Of a stretch of DNA of 64,000 nucleotides, positions 50,256 to 59,220 are shown piece after piece; within the stretch, counting starts at the first letter, position 1; each line of letters begins with the position of its first letter. Source of the DNA: Bog-756 sp963696495 (GTDB taxonomy: Bacteria > Actinomycetota > Acidimicrobiia > Acidimicrobiales > RAAP-2). The stretch spans positions 868,001 through 932,000 of the forward strand of contig CAVOKJ010000002.1 of the NCBI GenBank assembly GCA_963696495.1, read 5' to 3'. Below the pieces are notes generated by a model. It was not told the DNA's origin. It saw only the letters and a program-made list of their open reading frames with translations, and searched no databases. A program made the position numbers and the translations under genes.

Positions 50256-51458
50256 TCAACGCAGGCGGGTCAGTGCCTTCCGGAGGCTACGGACACCCTG
50301 GCCGATGCGCTGCTCGTTCTCGATGAGGGCGAACCGCACGTGCTCGTCACCCCCGGGGCCGAAGCCCACGCCGGGTGACGTCGCCACGTCGGACTCCCGC
50401 ACCAGGAACTTCGAGAACTCGAGTGAGCCCATCTCCTTGTACGGCTCGGGGATCGGGGCCCACACGAACATGGTGCCCCGGGGAGGGGTGATCTCCCATC
50501 CGATCCGGTTGAGGCCGTCGCACAGCGCGTCACGACGGGCCTGGTAGGTCTCGTTGATCCACTTCGGGTAGTCCGGCGCCTCGTTCATGGCGACGATGGC
50601 GGCGATCTGGATCGGCTGGAACGTCCCGTAGTCCAGGTAGCTCTTGAGCTTGGTCAATGCCTGCACGATGGCGGCGTTCCCCACGAGGAACCCGACCCGC
50701 CAACCGGCCATGGAGAACGACTTGGTCATGGTGTAGAGCTCGACGGCCACCTCCTTGGCCCCGGGCACCTGGAGGATCGACGGCGGATTGTACCCGTCGA
50801 AGGCGACGTCGGCATAGGCGAAGTCGTGGACCAGCACGATGTCGTGCTCGCGGGCGAACTCGACCAGCCGGGTCATGAAGGCGAGGTCCACGCACTCGGT
50901 CGTCGGGTTGTGGGGGAAGGAGAGCACGACCACCCGCGGCTTGGGCCATGCCGACTCCCACGCCTCCATCAGGTTGTCGAAGAAGGCCTCGCCCGGGCTG
51001 CCCCGGTCCTCGGCCCCGGGCGCATCGAGTCGGACGTGCCGCACGTCGGCGCCGGCGAACAGCGGGGCGTAGATGTGGATCGGGTACGACGGGCTGGGCA
51101 CCAGCGCGGTGTCACCCGGTCCCACCAGCACCCACATCAGGTGGGACAGGCCCTCCTTGGCCCCGATGGTGGTGACGACCTCGCTGTCGGGGTCCAGCTC
51201 GACCTCGAACTTCCGGAGATAGAGGTCGGCGATGGCCTGACGGATCTTGGGGATGCCCCGGCTGGCCGAATACCGGTGGTTCCGGGGGTTGTGGACCGAC
51301 TCGGCCAGCTTCTCCACGGCCACGTCGGGGGAGGGGAGGTCGGGGTTCCCGAACCCGAGGTCGATCACGTCCCGCCCGTCACGGCGGGCCTCGGCCTTCA
51401 GGTCGTTGATGGTGGCGAAGACGTACGGCGGCAGGCCATTGATCCGGCGGAACTCCAT
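50256..51458 (-). CDS. alaC: alanine aminotransferase (AlaC-type)
   Basis: A 400 aa fold-type I PLP aminotransferase very like E. coli AlaC: INGLPPYVFATINDLK, GFGNPDLPSPD, GAKEGLSHLMWVL, PSPSYPIHIYAPLF, FPHNPTTECVD, HDFAYADVAFDG, and YTMTKSFSMAGWRVGF with the PLP Lys. It interconverts pyruvate and alanine; an alanine dehydrogenase gene lies 10 kb away. The ATG at 51458 lies 7 nt after a TAACCT hexamer, consistent with a leaderless mRNA. That hexamer overlaps the stop of the upstream oxidoreductase gene. Confidence 0.92.
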   Translation of the reverse strand: MEFRRINGLPPYVFATINDLKAEARRDGRDVIDLGFGNPDLPSPDVAVEKLAESVHNPRNHRYSASRGIPKIRQAIADLYLRKFEVELDPDSEVVTTIGAKEGLSHLMWVLVGPGDTALVPSPSYPIHIYAPLFAGADVRHVRLDAPGAEDRGSPGEAFFDNLMEAWESAWPKPRVVVLSFPHNPTTECVDLAFMTRLVEFAREHDIVLVHDFAYADVAFDGYNPPSILQVPGAKEVAVELYTMTKSFSMAGWRVGFLVGNAAIVQALTKLKSYLDYGTFQPIQIAAIVAMNEAPDYPKWINETYQARRDALCDGLNRIGWEITPPRGTMFVWAPIPEPYKEMGSLEFSKFLVRESDVATSPGVGFGPGGDEHVRFALIENEQRIGQGVRSLRKALTRLR

Positions 51459-51465
51459 CCCACCA

Positions 51466-51471
51466 AGGTTA
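51466..51471 (-). promoter_or_regulatory. -10 hexamer TAACCT, overlapping the upstream stop codon
   Basis: TAACCT on the minus strand ends 7 nt before the alaC ATG. Its TAA is also the stop of the LLM oxidoreductase gene, so the two signals share bases. Confidence 0.55.
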
Positions 51472-52200
51472 CTTCGCCGGTTCCCCGGCCCCTGACACCC
51501 CCGGGAGCCCCCGGACCCGGTCGGCCGCCTCGGCCACGGCATCCAGCGACTCCGGCCAGGCGCAGACCGCCCAGGTGGCGCCGGCCTCGGCCAGCTCGGC
51601 CAATTTCGAGGTGGCCCGCTCCGGATCCTCGCCGACCGGACCGCCCCAGGTCACCTCCGTGCCGGCCGCCGTCAGCTCGGCCACCCGGGAGGCGCTGCCC
51701 TCCCAGAGGTTGACGGCGGCGCCGAGGGAGGCGGCCGTCGAGATGGTCCTCGGCGCCCCTCCCCCCACCCACACCGGGATGCCGAGCCGTTGCACCGCCG
51801 ACGCCACCGCCACCAGGTGCCCCCGGCGGGCGTCCGCCGGGCCGAAGGGGATGCCGAAGGCTTCGTTCTCCGGACGGCTGAGGCGGTCACCCGTGCCGAT
51901 TCCGGCGATGAACCGGCCGTCGCTCAGCGTGGCCAGGCTGGCGAGGACGGCCACCAGCCGGGCGTCGGGGACCAGGCCGACCCGGGCGACCAGCGTTCCG
52001 ACGGCGATGGACGAGGTGGAGACGGCCAGGGCCCCGAGCAGGGGGCCCGGCGACAAGGCCGGCCGCCCCGGCTGCCCCATGGGCCAGAGGTGGTCGAAGC
52101 AGAACACGCCGTCGAGTCCGAGCCGCTCGGCCCGTCGGGCCGCAACGACGACGAGGTCGGCCCGGTCGCTGAATTGGGGGAGCGTGACCCCGACCTTCAC
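51469..52200 (-). CDS. LLM-class (luciferase-like, F420-type) oxidoreductase
   Basis: A 243 aa TIM-barrel flavin/F420-dependent oxidoreductase: VGVTLPQFSDRADLVVVAARRAERLGLDGVF at the start (here MKVGVTLPQFSDR), DHLWPMGQP, TGTLVARVGLVPDARLV-like TLVARVGLVPD, IAGIGTGDRLSRPENEA and PVWVGGGAPRT. Shorter than the typical 300 aa. GTG start. Its start region is tandemly repeated upstream (see 52196-52234). Cofactor F420 is inferred from the family in Actinobacteria. Substrate unknown. Confidence 0.87.
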   Translation of the reverse strand: MKVGVTLPQFSDRADLVVVAARRAERLGLDGVFCFDHLWPMGQPGRPALSPGPLLGALAVSTSSIAVGTLVARVGLVPDARLVAVLASLATLSDGRFIAGIGTGDRLSRPENEAFGIPFGPADARRGHLVAVASAVQRLGIPVWVGGGAPRTISTAASLGAAVNLWEGSASRVAELTAAGTEVTWGGPVGEDPERATSKLAELAEAGATWAVCAWPESLDAVAEAADRVRGLPGVSGAGEPAK

Positions 52201-52234
52201 GGCCGACCCTTCACGGCCGACCCTTCACGGCCGA
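52196..52234 (-). repeat. tandem 14-bp start-region repeats forming mini-uORFs
   Basis: The unit GTGAAGGGTCGGCC occurs twice immediately before the GTGAAGG of the oxidoreductase start. Candidate GTGs lie at 52228, 52214 and 52200, each with AAGGG 6 nt upstream of the next GTG. The first two open five-codon frames (M-K-G-R-P-stop) that end inside the next GTGA. The arrangement could tune translation or be slippage. Confidence 0.7.
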
Positions 52235-52294
52235 CGCCACCGCTCGGCGGCGGCCCGGTGTCGCCTGCTCCGTGGGCGGGGGCCGGCCCCGCGC

Positions 52295-52738
52295 TCAGGC
52301 GGTCGATTCGACCCGCGCCCTCAGCTCGCGGAGGGCGATCGACATGATGCGGCTCTGGGCCCGCATCTTGATGAAGCCGGGCAACGGGACCTTCATCTCC
52401 ACCTCGAGGTGGTAGGTGACCTCCGTCCCGCCGTCGCCGTTCGGGGTGAAGACGTACTCCCCGTCGAGCTTGGAGGTGATGTCCCCCTGGGTCTGCACCC
52501 ACGCCAGCACACCCGGCGCACGGCTGTAGTCGTAGGCCAGGGTGTAGCTGGTGCTGCGTCCGAAGGCGGCCGCCCGGAAGGTGACCAGCGTCGGCCGTCC
52601 CTCGGCGTCGCGCTCGTCGATGATGACGTCCTTGATGTCTGCGGCCCACTGCGGGTAGGCGGCGATGTCGGCACTCACCTCGAAGCACCGCTCAGGCGTG
52701 GCCGACACGGTCATTCGCTCGGTGGCTTGTTCCGCCAC
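52295..52738 (-). CDS. SRPBCC-family protein (Rv2185c-like)
   Basis: A 147 aa lipid-binding START/cyclase-like fold: VSATPERCFEVSADIAAYPQW, DIKDVIIDERDAEGRP, DGEYVFTPNGDGGTEVTYHL, VPLPGFIKMRAQ. It resembles mycobacterial Rv2185c, which is also encoded near pimB, as here (44 bp after pimB). The role is not established; possible lipid carrier in glycolipid synthesis. GTG start, with AGGAGG about 9 nt upstream. Confidence 0.85.
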   Translation of the reverse strand: MAEQATERMTVSATPERCFEVSADIAAYPQWAADIKDVIIDERDAEGRPTLVTFRAAAFGRSTSYTLAYDYSRAPGVLAWVQTQGDITSKLDGEYVFTPNGDGGTEVTYHLEVEMKVPLPGFIKMRAQSRIMSIALRELRARVESTA

Positions 52739-52782
52739 GATCGGCTTCCTCCTCGGATCGGTTGCTGTGGCCGTGCAGACCC

Positions 52783-53925
52783 TCAGCCTTCCATGTCGGC
52801 AAGCGACGCAGCCAGCCTAGGGGCGAGTCTGTCATAGTCGAAGGATGCCTCGGCTCGCTGCCGGGCGGCGTCGCCCATCTCCGAGCGCAGTGACCGATCG
52901 CCGAGAAGGCGGCCGATGGCGCGGGCCGCGGCACCGACGTCGGCGGGGCGCCTGACCACCAGCCCGGTGCGGCCGTCCTCGACCGCTTCACCGGCACCGC
53001 CCGACGCCCCGGCCACCTGAGGCACTCCGGCGGCCGCGGCTTCGAGGAACACGATGCCGAACCCTTCCTGCTCGAGCCCGAGCCAGCGGTTGCGACACAG
53101 CATGACGAAGACGTCGGCCGTGCCGACGAGCCGGGGGATGTCCCCGTCGGACAGTCCCCCGAGGAGCTGCACCGGCGCGCCGTGCTCGGCGATCCGGCCG
53201 GCGAGCCGTTGCGAGTCGCGCCCGCGGCCGGCGATGGCCACCGTCAGCCCCGGGAAGTCCGGCTGCAGGCGGACGGCGGCGTCGATCAGCACGTCCATGC
53301 CCTTGCGGGGCACCAGACGGCTCACGCTCACGACGAGGGGCCCCGAACCGTCGAGCCCGAGATCGGCACGCGCCCGGTCGCGCTCGCCGGCGGTCAGCGG
53401 ACGGAACCGTTGCAGGTCGACCCCGGGAGGGATCTCCACGACCGGTGGCATGGCCCCCTTGCCAACCGCCCGGGTGGCGGCCGCCGCCGGATAGCCACCG
53501 GCCGAGATCACGAGGCCGCTCCTCTCGAGCACACGGGCGAGCACCTGCCGGCTGACGGGCAGGCGCCCGGGGACGGCCACCTCGGCCCCGTGGAGCAGCA
53601 CCGCGTAGGGGAGCCCGAGGTGCGGACCGATGACCCCGAGCGGGAACGCCGGGTCGAGGACGACCACCTCGGCACCGACGCGGCCGGCGGCGGCACGGAT
53701 CCGTCGGACCAGCCGGGGCGTCGGGGCGAGGACGCGCCCGGGCACCCGCTCGATCCTGAACCCGCGCTCCGCCTGGGCACGATCGAAGGCCTGGGCCCCC
53801 GGGTCGGACGACGCGGTGAGCACCGCGAACGTGGACGGGTCGAGCCGCCGCCACAGCTCCCAGAGGTAGGCCTGTATCCCCCCCACCTTCGGCGGGAAGT
53901 CGTTGGTCACCAACAGATGGGTCAC
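52783..53925 (-). CDS. pimB: PimB-like phosphatidylinositol mannoside mannosyltransferase
   Basis: A 380 aa GT4 enzyme: HLLVTNDFPPKVGGIQAYLWEL, read as LLVTNDFPPKVGGIQ, closely resembles mycobacterial PimB (Rv2188c). The core has PPGVDLQRFRP, VSRLVPRKGMDVL and LEQEGFGIVFLEAAAAGVP. It transfers the second mannose in PIM synthesis at the plasma membrane. The GTG at 53925 overlaps the queG stop (GTGA). The SRPBCC gene downstream mirrors the mycobacterial neighbourhood. Substrate assignment is by similarity seen by eye. Confidence 0.82.
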   Translation of the reverse strand: MTHLLVTNDFPPKVGGIQAYLWELWRRLDPSTFAVLTASSDPGAQAFDRAQAERGFRIERVPGRVLAPTPRLVRRIRAAAGRVGAEVVVLDPAFPLGVIGPHLGLPYAVLLHGAEVAVPGRLPVSRQVLARVLERSGLVISAGGYPAAAATRAVGKGAMPPVVEIPPGVDLQRFRPLTAGERDRARADLGLDGSGPLVVSVSRLVPRKGMDVLIDAAVRLQPDFPGLTVAIAGRGRDSQRLAGRIAEHGAPVQLLGGLSDGDIPRLVGTADVFVMLCRNRWLGLEQEGFGIVFLEAAAAGVPQVAGASGGAGEAVEDGRTGLVVRRPADVGAAARAIGRLLGDRSLRSEMGDAARQRAEASFDYDRLAPRLAASLADMEG

Positions 53926-55091
53926 CGATCGGGTACCCCGCGGGGGTCGGCGGCGGCGGTGTCGAGGCCGAGCTCGGCCGCCGACCACCGGGCATGGTCA
54001 GCGATCATCGGGTCGTCGACGGCCATCCACCGCTCGACGGTCTGCCGGGTCCGGGGATCGGTGCCGTCGCCGACGTTGCCGAGGGCGACGAGGGCGTTGC
54101 GCCGGAGGTACCGCGGATCACGTTCGGGGATGTACCAGCGTCCGTGGGTCCGGAGCAGCTCGTCGTCGGACGCCGCCAGGAGGGCCAGCAGGTCGACCGA
54201 GGGCTCGGTGTCGGCCTCGGGGGACGGTGGACGGTGGCGGCGCTCGGCCAACCGGTTGATCGGACAGACCTGCTGGCACTCGTCACACCCGTAGACGCGC
54301 CCGCCCAGGGCCCGGCGGTGCTCGACGGGGAAGCTCCCCGGAGACTGGACCAGCCAGGCCAGGCACCGGTTGGCGTCGAGCACGCCCGGCTCGACCAGGG
54401 CGCCGGTCGGACAGGCGGTCCGGCACCGCTCGCAGGACCCGCACCCGGCGGCCGGCGGTGCCGGCTCCTCCGGCGAGTCGGGAGCGATCGGGGCATCGGT
54501 GACCACACTGCCCAGCACGAACCACGAGCCGAGGCCGGGCAACAGGATGAGGGAGTTCTTGCCGTACCAGCCGAGACCGGCGCGGTGGGCCGCCGCCCGG
54601 TCGACCAGAGCGTTGTCGTCGCAGACCACGGTGGCCCGCCAGCCCCCGGCGCGCAGGTGGGCGGCCAGGGGCTCGAGGGCGCGCCGGAGTGAGGCGTAGT
54701 GGTCGCGTCTGGCGTAGCGGGCCACCTCACCTCGGGGGACAGCTCTGACTCCGTCGGGAGCCACTCCGTCGGAGGTGGGCCCGTCGTCGGTGCGCCGGTA
54801 GCCCCAGGCCCCCACCACCAGGGCCCGTGCGCCGGGAAGCAGCCGGTCGGGGTCGGTCGACCGCTCGGGGTTGCGGTAGGTGAACTGCATGCCGCCGTGC
54901 AGGCCGCGCTTCCGGCGATCGACCAGGTCGACCCTCGTGGGCTCGAACACCCCGGCCGAGGCGATCCCCACTGCAGCCAGCCCCGAGCGCCGTCCCATGC
55001 TCAACAGCTCCGAGGCCAGCCCGCCCGGACCGGGGACCGGACCGGTGGACCGAGGGGACAACGCGGCTCTGGGCACGCACCATGCTGGCAC
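53922..55091 (-). CDS. queG: epoxyqueuosine reductase
   Basis: A 389 aa iron-sulfur and cobalamin-dependent enzyme for the last step of queuosine synthesis in tRNA. Two ferredoxin-type clusters are visible, CGSCERCRTACP (C-x2-C-x2-C-x3-C) and CDECQQVCP. The N-terminal half has VDRAAAHRAGLGWYGKNSLILL, read as AAHRAGLGWYGKNSL, and the C-terminus RDPRYLRRNALVALGNVGD is a HEAT-like extension. The GTG at 55091 is uncertain because the first 25 residues are unremarkable. Confidence 0.9.
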   Translation of the reverse strand: MPAWCVPRAALSPRSTGPVPGPGGLASELLSMGRRSGLAAVGIASAGVFEPTRVDLVDRRKRGLHGGMQFTYRNPERSTDPDRLLPGARALVVGAWGYRRTDDGPTSDGVAPDGVRAVPRGEVARYARRDHYASLRRALEPLAAHLRAGGWRATVVCDDNALVDRAAAHRAGLGWYGKNSLILLPGLGSWFVLGSVVTDAPIAPDSPEEPAPPAAGCGSCERCRTACPTGALVEPGVLDANRCLAWLVQSPGSFPVEHRRALGGRVYGCDECQQVCPINRLAERRHRPPSPEADTEPSVDLLALLAASDDELLRTHGRWYIPERDPRYLRRNALVALGNVGDGTDPRTRQTVERWMAVDDPMIADHARWSAAELGLDTAAADPRGVPDR

Positions 55092-55129
55092 GGGACCGGA
55101 ACCCCGTCGTCGCTCCGGCGCCGGATGCC

Positions 55130-55477
55130 CTACAGGCCAGAGGCCTGCCGCGAGTGTCGTACACCCGGCACGAGCCCGGCCTGCTCGAGGAGGCGGACGG
55201 CCCGGGCCTCGCCCGCGTCGATCACGACGGCGTCCTCGGGCTCACGGCCGACGATGAAGGAGACCACGCACTCGTCACAGACGGCCGACCCCCGGTGGCG
55301 GCAGTCCCCGCAGTCGATCGTGAAGGACCCGGCGGCTTCGGGCCCGGGCGCCGGGCGGCCGTGGGAGAGCTGGACGAGCACCGGGGCCGGATGGCGGAGA
55401 TCGTGGCCCTCCGCCCTGATCGGCGCCGGGGCGGAGGGGGCTGCAGTGGCTGCTGTTGAGTCGATGGGCACGGTCAT
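55130..55477 (-). CDS. small cysteine-motif protein, conserved-looking
   Basis: 115 aa. After an N-terminal low-complexity part, a compact metal-binding module appears: IDCGDCRHRGSAVCDECVVSF (here CGDC, six residues, VCDEC), then GEARAVRLLEQAGLVPGV. The C-x2-C...C-x2-C suggests a zinc or iron-sulfur site. GGGAGG lies just before the ATG. No function known to me; it lies 38 bp upstream of queG on the same strand, but a shared role is not proven. Confidence 0.7.
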   Translation of the reverse strand: MTVPIDSTAATAAPSAPAPIRAEGHDLRHPAPVLVQLSHGRPAPGPEAAGSFTIDCGDCRHRGSAVCDECVVSFIVGREPEDAVVIDAGEARAVRLLEQAGLVPGVRHSRQASGL

Positions 55478-55592
55478 GCCTCCCGTGGTCGTCGTTCCGG
55501 GGTGGATCCCCTTGTGACGACATCATCGACGACGGGTGTGACAACCCAGACGGGCGCTCCGAGCTGGGAGCCCTGGGGCCCTCCCGCCGTCC

Positions 55593-56513
55593 TCAGTAGC
55601 CGGCGTCCGGGTCCACCAGCCCGACCAGGGTGTCCCCGGCGGCGAACCGGGCCACGTTGGTCCGGATGCGGTCGGCCAGGAGCGGCATGACCATCTCGAT
55701 GGTGTCGGCGGTGTGCGGGGTGATGATGCAGTTCTCGAGGCCCCACAGCGGATGGCCGTCGGGGAGCGGCTCCGGATCGGTGACGTCGAGCGCGGCCCCG
55801 GCGATCGCCCCGGAGGTCAGGGCGTCCACCAGGGCGCCGGTGTCCACGTGCGGGCCGCGAGCCACGTTGACCAGCCAGGCCCGCTCGTCCATGAGCGCCA
55901 GCTCACGGACGCCGATGATCCCCCTGGTCTCGGGGGTGAGGGCCAGGGCGAGCACCACGACCAGCGCGTCGGCGAGGACATCGTGGAGCTGAGCGACCGG
56001 CACGGTCCGGGCGGCGCCCGGCGTCGGCTCGGGCCGGCGGCGGACCACGGTGGCCTCGACGCGGAAGGGGGCGAGCTGCTCGAGCAGGGACGCGGTGATC
56101 CCGCCGCCTCCGAGGATGGTGACCTTCTGGTCGTACAGGCTGGTCCCCGCGGGGATGCCCCACGAGCGGGCGGTGATCCTGGCCGGCAGGTGGCGGAGGC
56201 CGGCCAGCGCCAGGGTCAGGGCGTGCTCGGCCACCGGCTCGGCGTAGGAACCCTTGGCGCACGTCCAGAGACGGTCGTGATCGAGCAGCCCGGCCTCGGC
56301 GACCCGCTCCACCCCGGCGAACGGGAGCTGTACCCATGCGACCTCGGGAGCGGTGGCGATGAACGACGCCAGCCCCTCCATATCGGCCGGATCGAGCCAC
56401 ACCAGTGCGTCGGGGCTCTCGCCGATCGGGGTCAGGGACCCTCCCCCCTCCACCACGGCCTCGGTGGCGAAGCTGGATTCGAGGGGTCCGACGGTGACGC
56501 GGGGCGGGGTCAT
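55593..56513 (-). CDS. D-2-hydroxyacid dehydrogenase family protein
   Basis: A 306 aa NAD-dependent dehydrogenase. The nucleotide motif is ILGGGGITASLL (G-x-G-x-x-x variant). Catalytic area: ALALTPETRGIIGVRELALM, NVARGPHVDTGALVDALTSG (Arg), DVTDPEPLPDGHPLW (Glu) and CIITPHTADT (His). The substrate is a D-2-hydroxyacid; the precise acid is unclear. The ATG at 56513 lies 7 nt after TAGTCT, so initiation is probably leaderless. Confidence 0.88.
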   Translation of the reverse strand: MTPPRVTVGPLESSFATEAVVEGGGSLTPIGESPDALVWLDPADMEGLASFIATAPEVAWVQLPFAGVERVAEAGLLDHDRLWTCAKGSYAEPVAEHALTLALAGLRHLPARITARSWGIPAGTSLYDQKVTILGGGGITASLLEQLAPFRVEATVVRRRPEPTPGAARTVPVAQLHDVLADALVVVLALALTPETRGIIGVRELALMDERAWLVNVARGPHVDTGALVDALTSGAIAGAALDVTDPEPLPDGHPLWGLENCIITPHTADTIEMVMPLLADRIRTNVARFAAGDTLVGLVDPDAGY

Positions 56514-56520
56514 GCCCCGG

Positions 56521-56526
56521 AGACTA
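56521..56526 (-). promoter_or_regulatory. -10 hexamer TAGTCT (leaderless dehydrogenase)
   Basis: TAGTCT on the minus strand ends 7 nt before the ATG at 56513. Confidence 0.55.
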
Positions 56527-56636
56527 CCGAAGTGCATCGGCTCGGATCCGACGTACCGGCAGCCGTCCGCCGCCGGGGCACGGCGTTTGCTTCAATGGAC
56601 GGGAACGGCAGGGTGCCGGGCCGACCAGGGGGACCG

Positions 56637-58172
56637 ATGAACGTCCAATTCAATGTCCGAGACTTCCTCGACCGCGCCGAGGCCGCCTACCCGGACCGGA
56701 TCGGTCTCGTCGACGAGCCGGAGCAGCCGGCACCGGCCTGGGAGCCGCTGACCTTCGCCGACATGGCAGCCCGGGCCCGGGCCCAGGCCGCCGGCCTCGA
56801 CCGGCTGGGCGTGGGGACCGGTGAGCGGGTGGCCATCGTCTCCCAGAACTCCGCCAGACTGCTCACCTCCTTCTACGGGGTGTGCGGTTGGGGGCGCATC
56901 CTGGTGCCGGTCAACTTCAGACTGGCGGCGGCCGAGGTCGAGTACATCATCGGGCACTCCGGCGCGTCGGTGGTGATGATCGACCCGGAGCTCGAAGACG
57001 AGCTGTCGGGGATCAAGGCGGAGCACCGGTTCGTACTCGGAGCCGCCAGCGACGAGGTCCTGTACCCGCCCGGGACGGAGCCGAGGCCCTGGACGTCCGA
57101 CGAGGAGGCCACCGCCACCATCAACTACACCTCGGGCACGACGGCCCGACCGAAGGGGGTCCAGCTCACCCACCGCAACTGCTGGATCAACGCCGCCGTC
57201 TTCGGATGGCATGTCCAGCTGTCCGACCGGGACGTCTACCTCCACACGCTCCCCATGTTCCATGCCAACGGCTGGGGGATGCCCTGGGCCACCACGGCCA
57301 TGGGCTGTGCACAGGTCGCCTTGCGCAAGGTGGACGGTTCCGAGATCCTCCGTCGGGTCGACCGCCACGGGGTGAGCCTCCTGTGTGCCGCCCCGGCGGT
57401 CGTGAACGCGGTGCTCGACGCCGCCGCCTCGTGGGACGGGCCCATCCCCGGCAACGGGCGCACCCGGATCGTCGTCGCCGGGGCACCACCGCCCAGTCGG
57501 ACCATCGAGCGGGTGGAGACCGACCTCGGTTGGGAGTTCATCCAGATCTACGGGCTCACGGAGACGTCGCCGCTGCTCACCGTCAACCGGCACCGCGCCG
57601 AGTGGGACGGGCACGCCTCGCACGAGCGCGCCCGCCGGCTGATGCGGGCGGGGGCGCCGGCCGTCGGCACCCGGCTCGAGGTGGACGAGAGCGGCGAGGT
57701 GCTCGCCCGGAGCAACACGGTGATGAAGGGGTACTGGAACCAGCCGGCCGAGAGCGAGGCGGCGCTCCGGGACGGCTGGTTCCACACCGGGGACGGCGGC
57801 ATGGTCGACGCGGAGGGCCACCTCAGCATCGTGGACCGCAAGAAGGACGTCATCATCACCGGGGGCGAGAACGTCTCCTCCATCGAGGTGGAAGACGTCA
57901 TCTTCTCGCTCGACGGTGTCGCCGAGGTGGCCGTGATCGGGGTCCCCGACGACAAGTGGGGGGAGATGGTCGTCGCCCTGGTCGTCGTGGCCGAGGGCAG
58001 CGGGCTCGACGAGCAGGGCGTCATCGACCACTGCCGGTCGGGCCTCGCCGGCTACAAGTGCCCGAAGCGGGTCGAGTTCCGGGTGGAGCTGCCCCGGACC
58101 GCCACCGGGAAGCTCCAGAAGTTCAAACTGCGGGCGCCCTACTGGGAGGGGAGCGAACGACAGGTCAACTGA
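56637..58172 (+). CDS. acyl-CoA synthetase (AMP-binding)
   Basis: A 511 aa ANL-superfamily ligase. P-loop TINYTSGTTARPKGVQL, adenylation motif IYGLTETSPLL, GWFHTGDGG, and hinge IVDRKKDVIITGGENVSSIEVED. The C-terminal catalytic Lys is in RTATGKLQKF. It likely activates a medium or long fatty acid or aromatic acid to its CoA ester. AGGGGGA lies 4 nt before the ATG. Convergent with the alpha/beta hydrolase. Confidence 0.93.
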   Translation: MNVQFNVRDFLDRAEAAYPDRIGLVDEPEQPAPAWEPLTFADMAARARAQAAGLDRLGVGTGERVAIVSQNSARLLTSFYGVCGWGRILVPVNFRLAAAEVEYIIGHSGASVVMIDPELEDELSGIKAEHRFVLGAASDEVLYPPGTEPRPWTSDEEATATINYTSGTTARPKGVQLTHRNCWINAAVFGWHVQLSDRDVYLHTLPMFHANGWGMPWATTAMGCAQVALRKVDGSEILRRVDRHGVSLLCAAPAVVNAVLDAAASWDGPIPGNGRTRIVVAGAPPPSRTIERVETDLGWEFIQIYGLTETSPLLTVNRHRAEWDGHASHERARRLMRAGAPAVGTRLEVDESGEVLARSNTVMKGYWNQPAESEAALRDGWFHTGDGGMVDAEGHLSIVDRKKDVIITGGENVSSIEVEDVIFSLDGVAEVAVIGVPDDKWGEMVVALVVVAEGSGLDEQGVIDHCRSGLAGYKCPKRVEFRVELPRTATGKLQKFKLRAPYWEGSERQVN

Positions 58173-58198
58173 CACCGGCCCACCGGACGGGCCCGGTG
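58173..58198. terminator. bulged hairpin between convergent genes
   Basis: CACCGGCCC and GGG-C-CCGGTG pair with one bulged C, directly after the synthetase stop. No T-tract; candidate bidirectional terminator. Confidence 0.4.
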
Positions 58199-58248
58199 GT
58201 CAGAGAGCGGGCACGCGTCACCGGTCCGGGTGTCCGCGGGCGCCGGCC

Positions 58249-59214
58249 TCACTCGACGTGGACCGCAGGGGCCGGGACGGCGGGGGGCGGCGCTCCCGAG
58301 GCCGACCGGGCGGCGGAGGCCCCCTCCTGCCCGAGCCAGTCCTCGATGACGGCAGTGGTCCAGTCGGGGGCCTCCAGCATCGGCACGTGCCCCACGCCGC
58401 GGGCCACTTCGAACCGCCACCCCGGATGGGAGTCGGCCGTGCGCCGGGCCGCCGACAGCGGCGTCAGCACGTCCTGGGCGCCCTGCAGCAGGAGGGTGGG
58501 CTGGTGCAGGCCGTCGAGCCGTCGCACCGTCTCGGTGGGCCGGGCCAGGATCATCGACAGCGAGCGGGCGGAGCGGAGATAGGCGGCGTCGGCCTCGGTC
58601 CTGTCCATCCGCTCGGTGAGCGCCACGTGCGCCTCCACGACCGCCCGGGGGACCCTGGCCGCGTCCACGCAGCAGACGTCGAGTACCCGGTGCACGCTCT
58701 GCTCGGCGGTGGTGTGCCGGCGGCGCTGGCTCAGGTAGCCCTCCCCCACCCCGGGCACGGCACACAGCAGGAAATTGGCGATGACCCGGGGATGCACCAG
58801 GCCGAGCCGGGCGGTGGGCAATGCCGGGTCGACCAGGATGAGCCCGGCGACGGAGTCGGGCTCCTCGGCGGCCTGCAGGGCGGCGACCAGCCCGCCCATC
58901 GAGTTCCCCATCAGGATGACCGGGGTCCCGCCCAGCGTCCTCAGGAAGCCGCTCACCAGACGCCGGTGGCCCTCGATGTCGGCCGTGCGGCCCCCGACCG
59001 GCGTCAGCCCGTGGCCGACGAGATCGACGGCCAGCACCCGCGACCGACGGGTGAGGTCGGGCCCGATGGCCGACCAGTTCAGGTGCGAACCGCCCAGTCC
59101 GTGCAGCCCCACCAGCAGCGGGCCGTCGGCGGGGCCGCCCATGTCGTGGACGTGGACGGGACCGTCGACGTCCACGATCCGGGATCGGGCTCCGCCCGCG
59201 CTGGCTGTGCTCAC
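58249..59214 (-). CDS. alpha/beta hydrolase
   Basis: A 321 aa serine hydrolase. Oxyanion loop HGLGGSHLNW, nucleophile elbow LMGNSMGGLVA (Ser in G-N-S-M-G), catalytic Asp probably in GAQDVLTPL, His in GVGHVPMLEAP. Substrate unknown; ester, lactone or thioester are possible. The GTG at 59214 is preceded by TACCCT at 6 nt, another likely leaderless start. Confidence 0.9.
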   Translation of the reverse strand: MSTASAGGARSRIVDVDGPVHVHDMGGPADGPLLVGLHGLGGSHLNWSAIGPDLTRRSRVLAVDLVGHGLTPVGGRTADIEGHRRLVSGFLRTLGGTPVILMGNSMGGLVAALQAAEEPDSVAGLILVDPALPTARLGLVHPRVIANFLLCAVPGVGEGYLSQRRRHTTAEQSVHRVLDVCCVDAARVPRAVVEAHVALTERMDRTEADAAYLRSARSLSMILARPTETVRRLDGLHQPTLLLQGAQDVLTPLSAARRTADSHPGWRFEVARGVGHVPMLEAPDWTTAVIEDWLGQEGASAARSASGAPPPAVPAPAVHVE

Positions 59215-59220
59215 CGGTTC

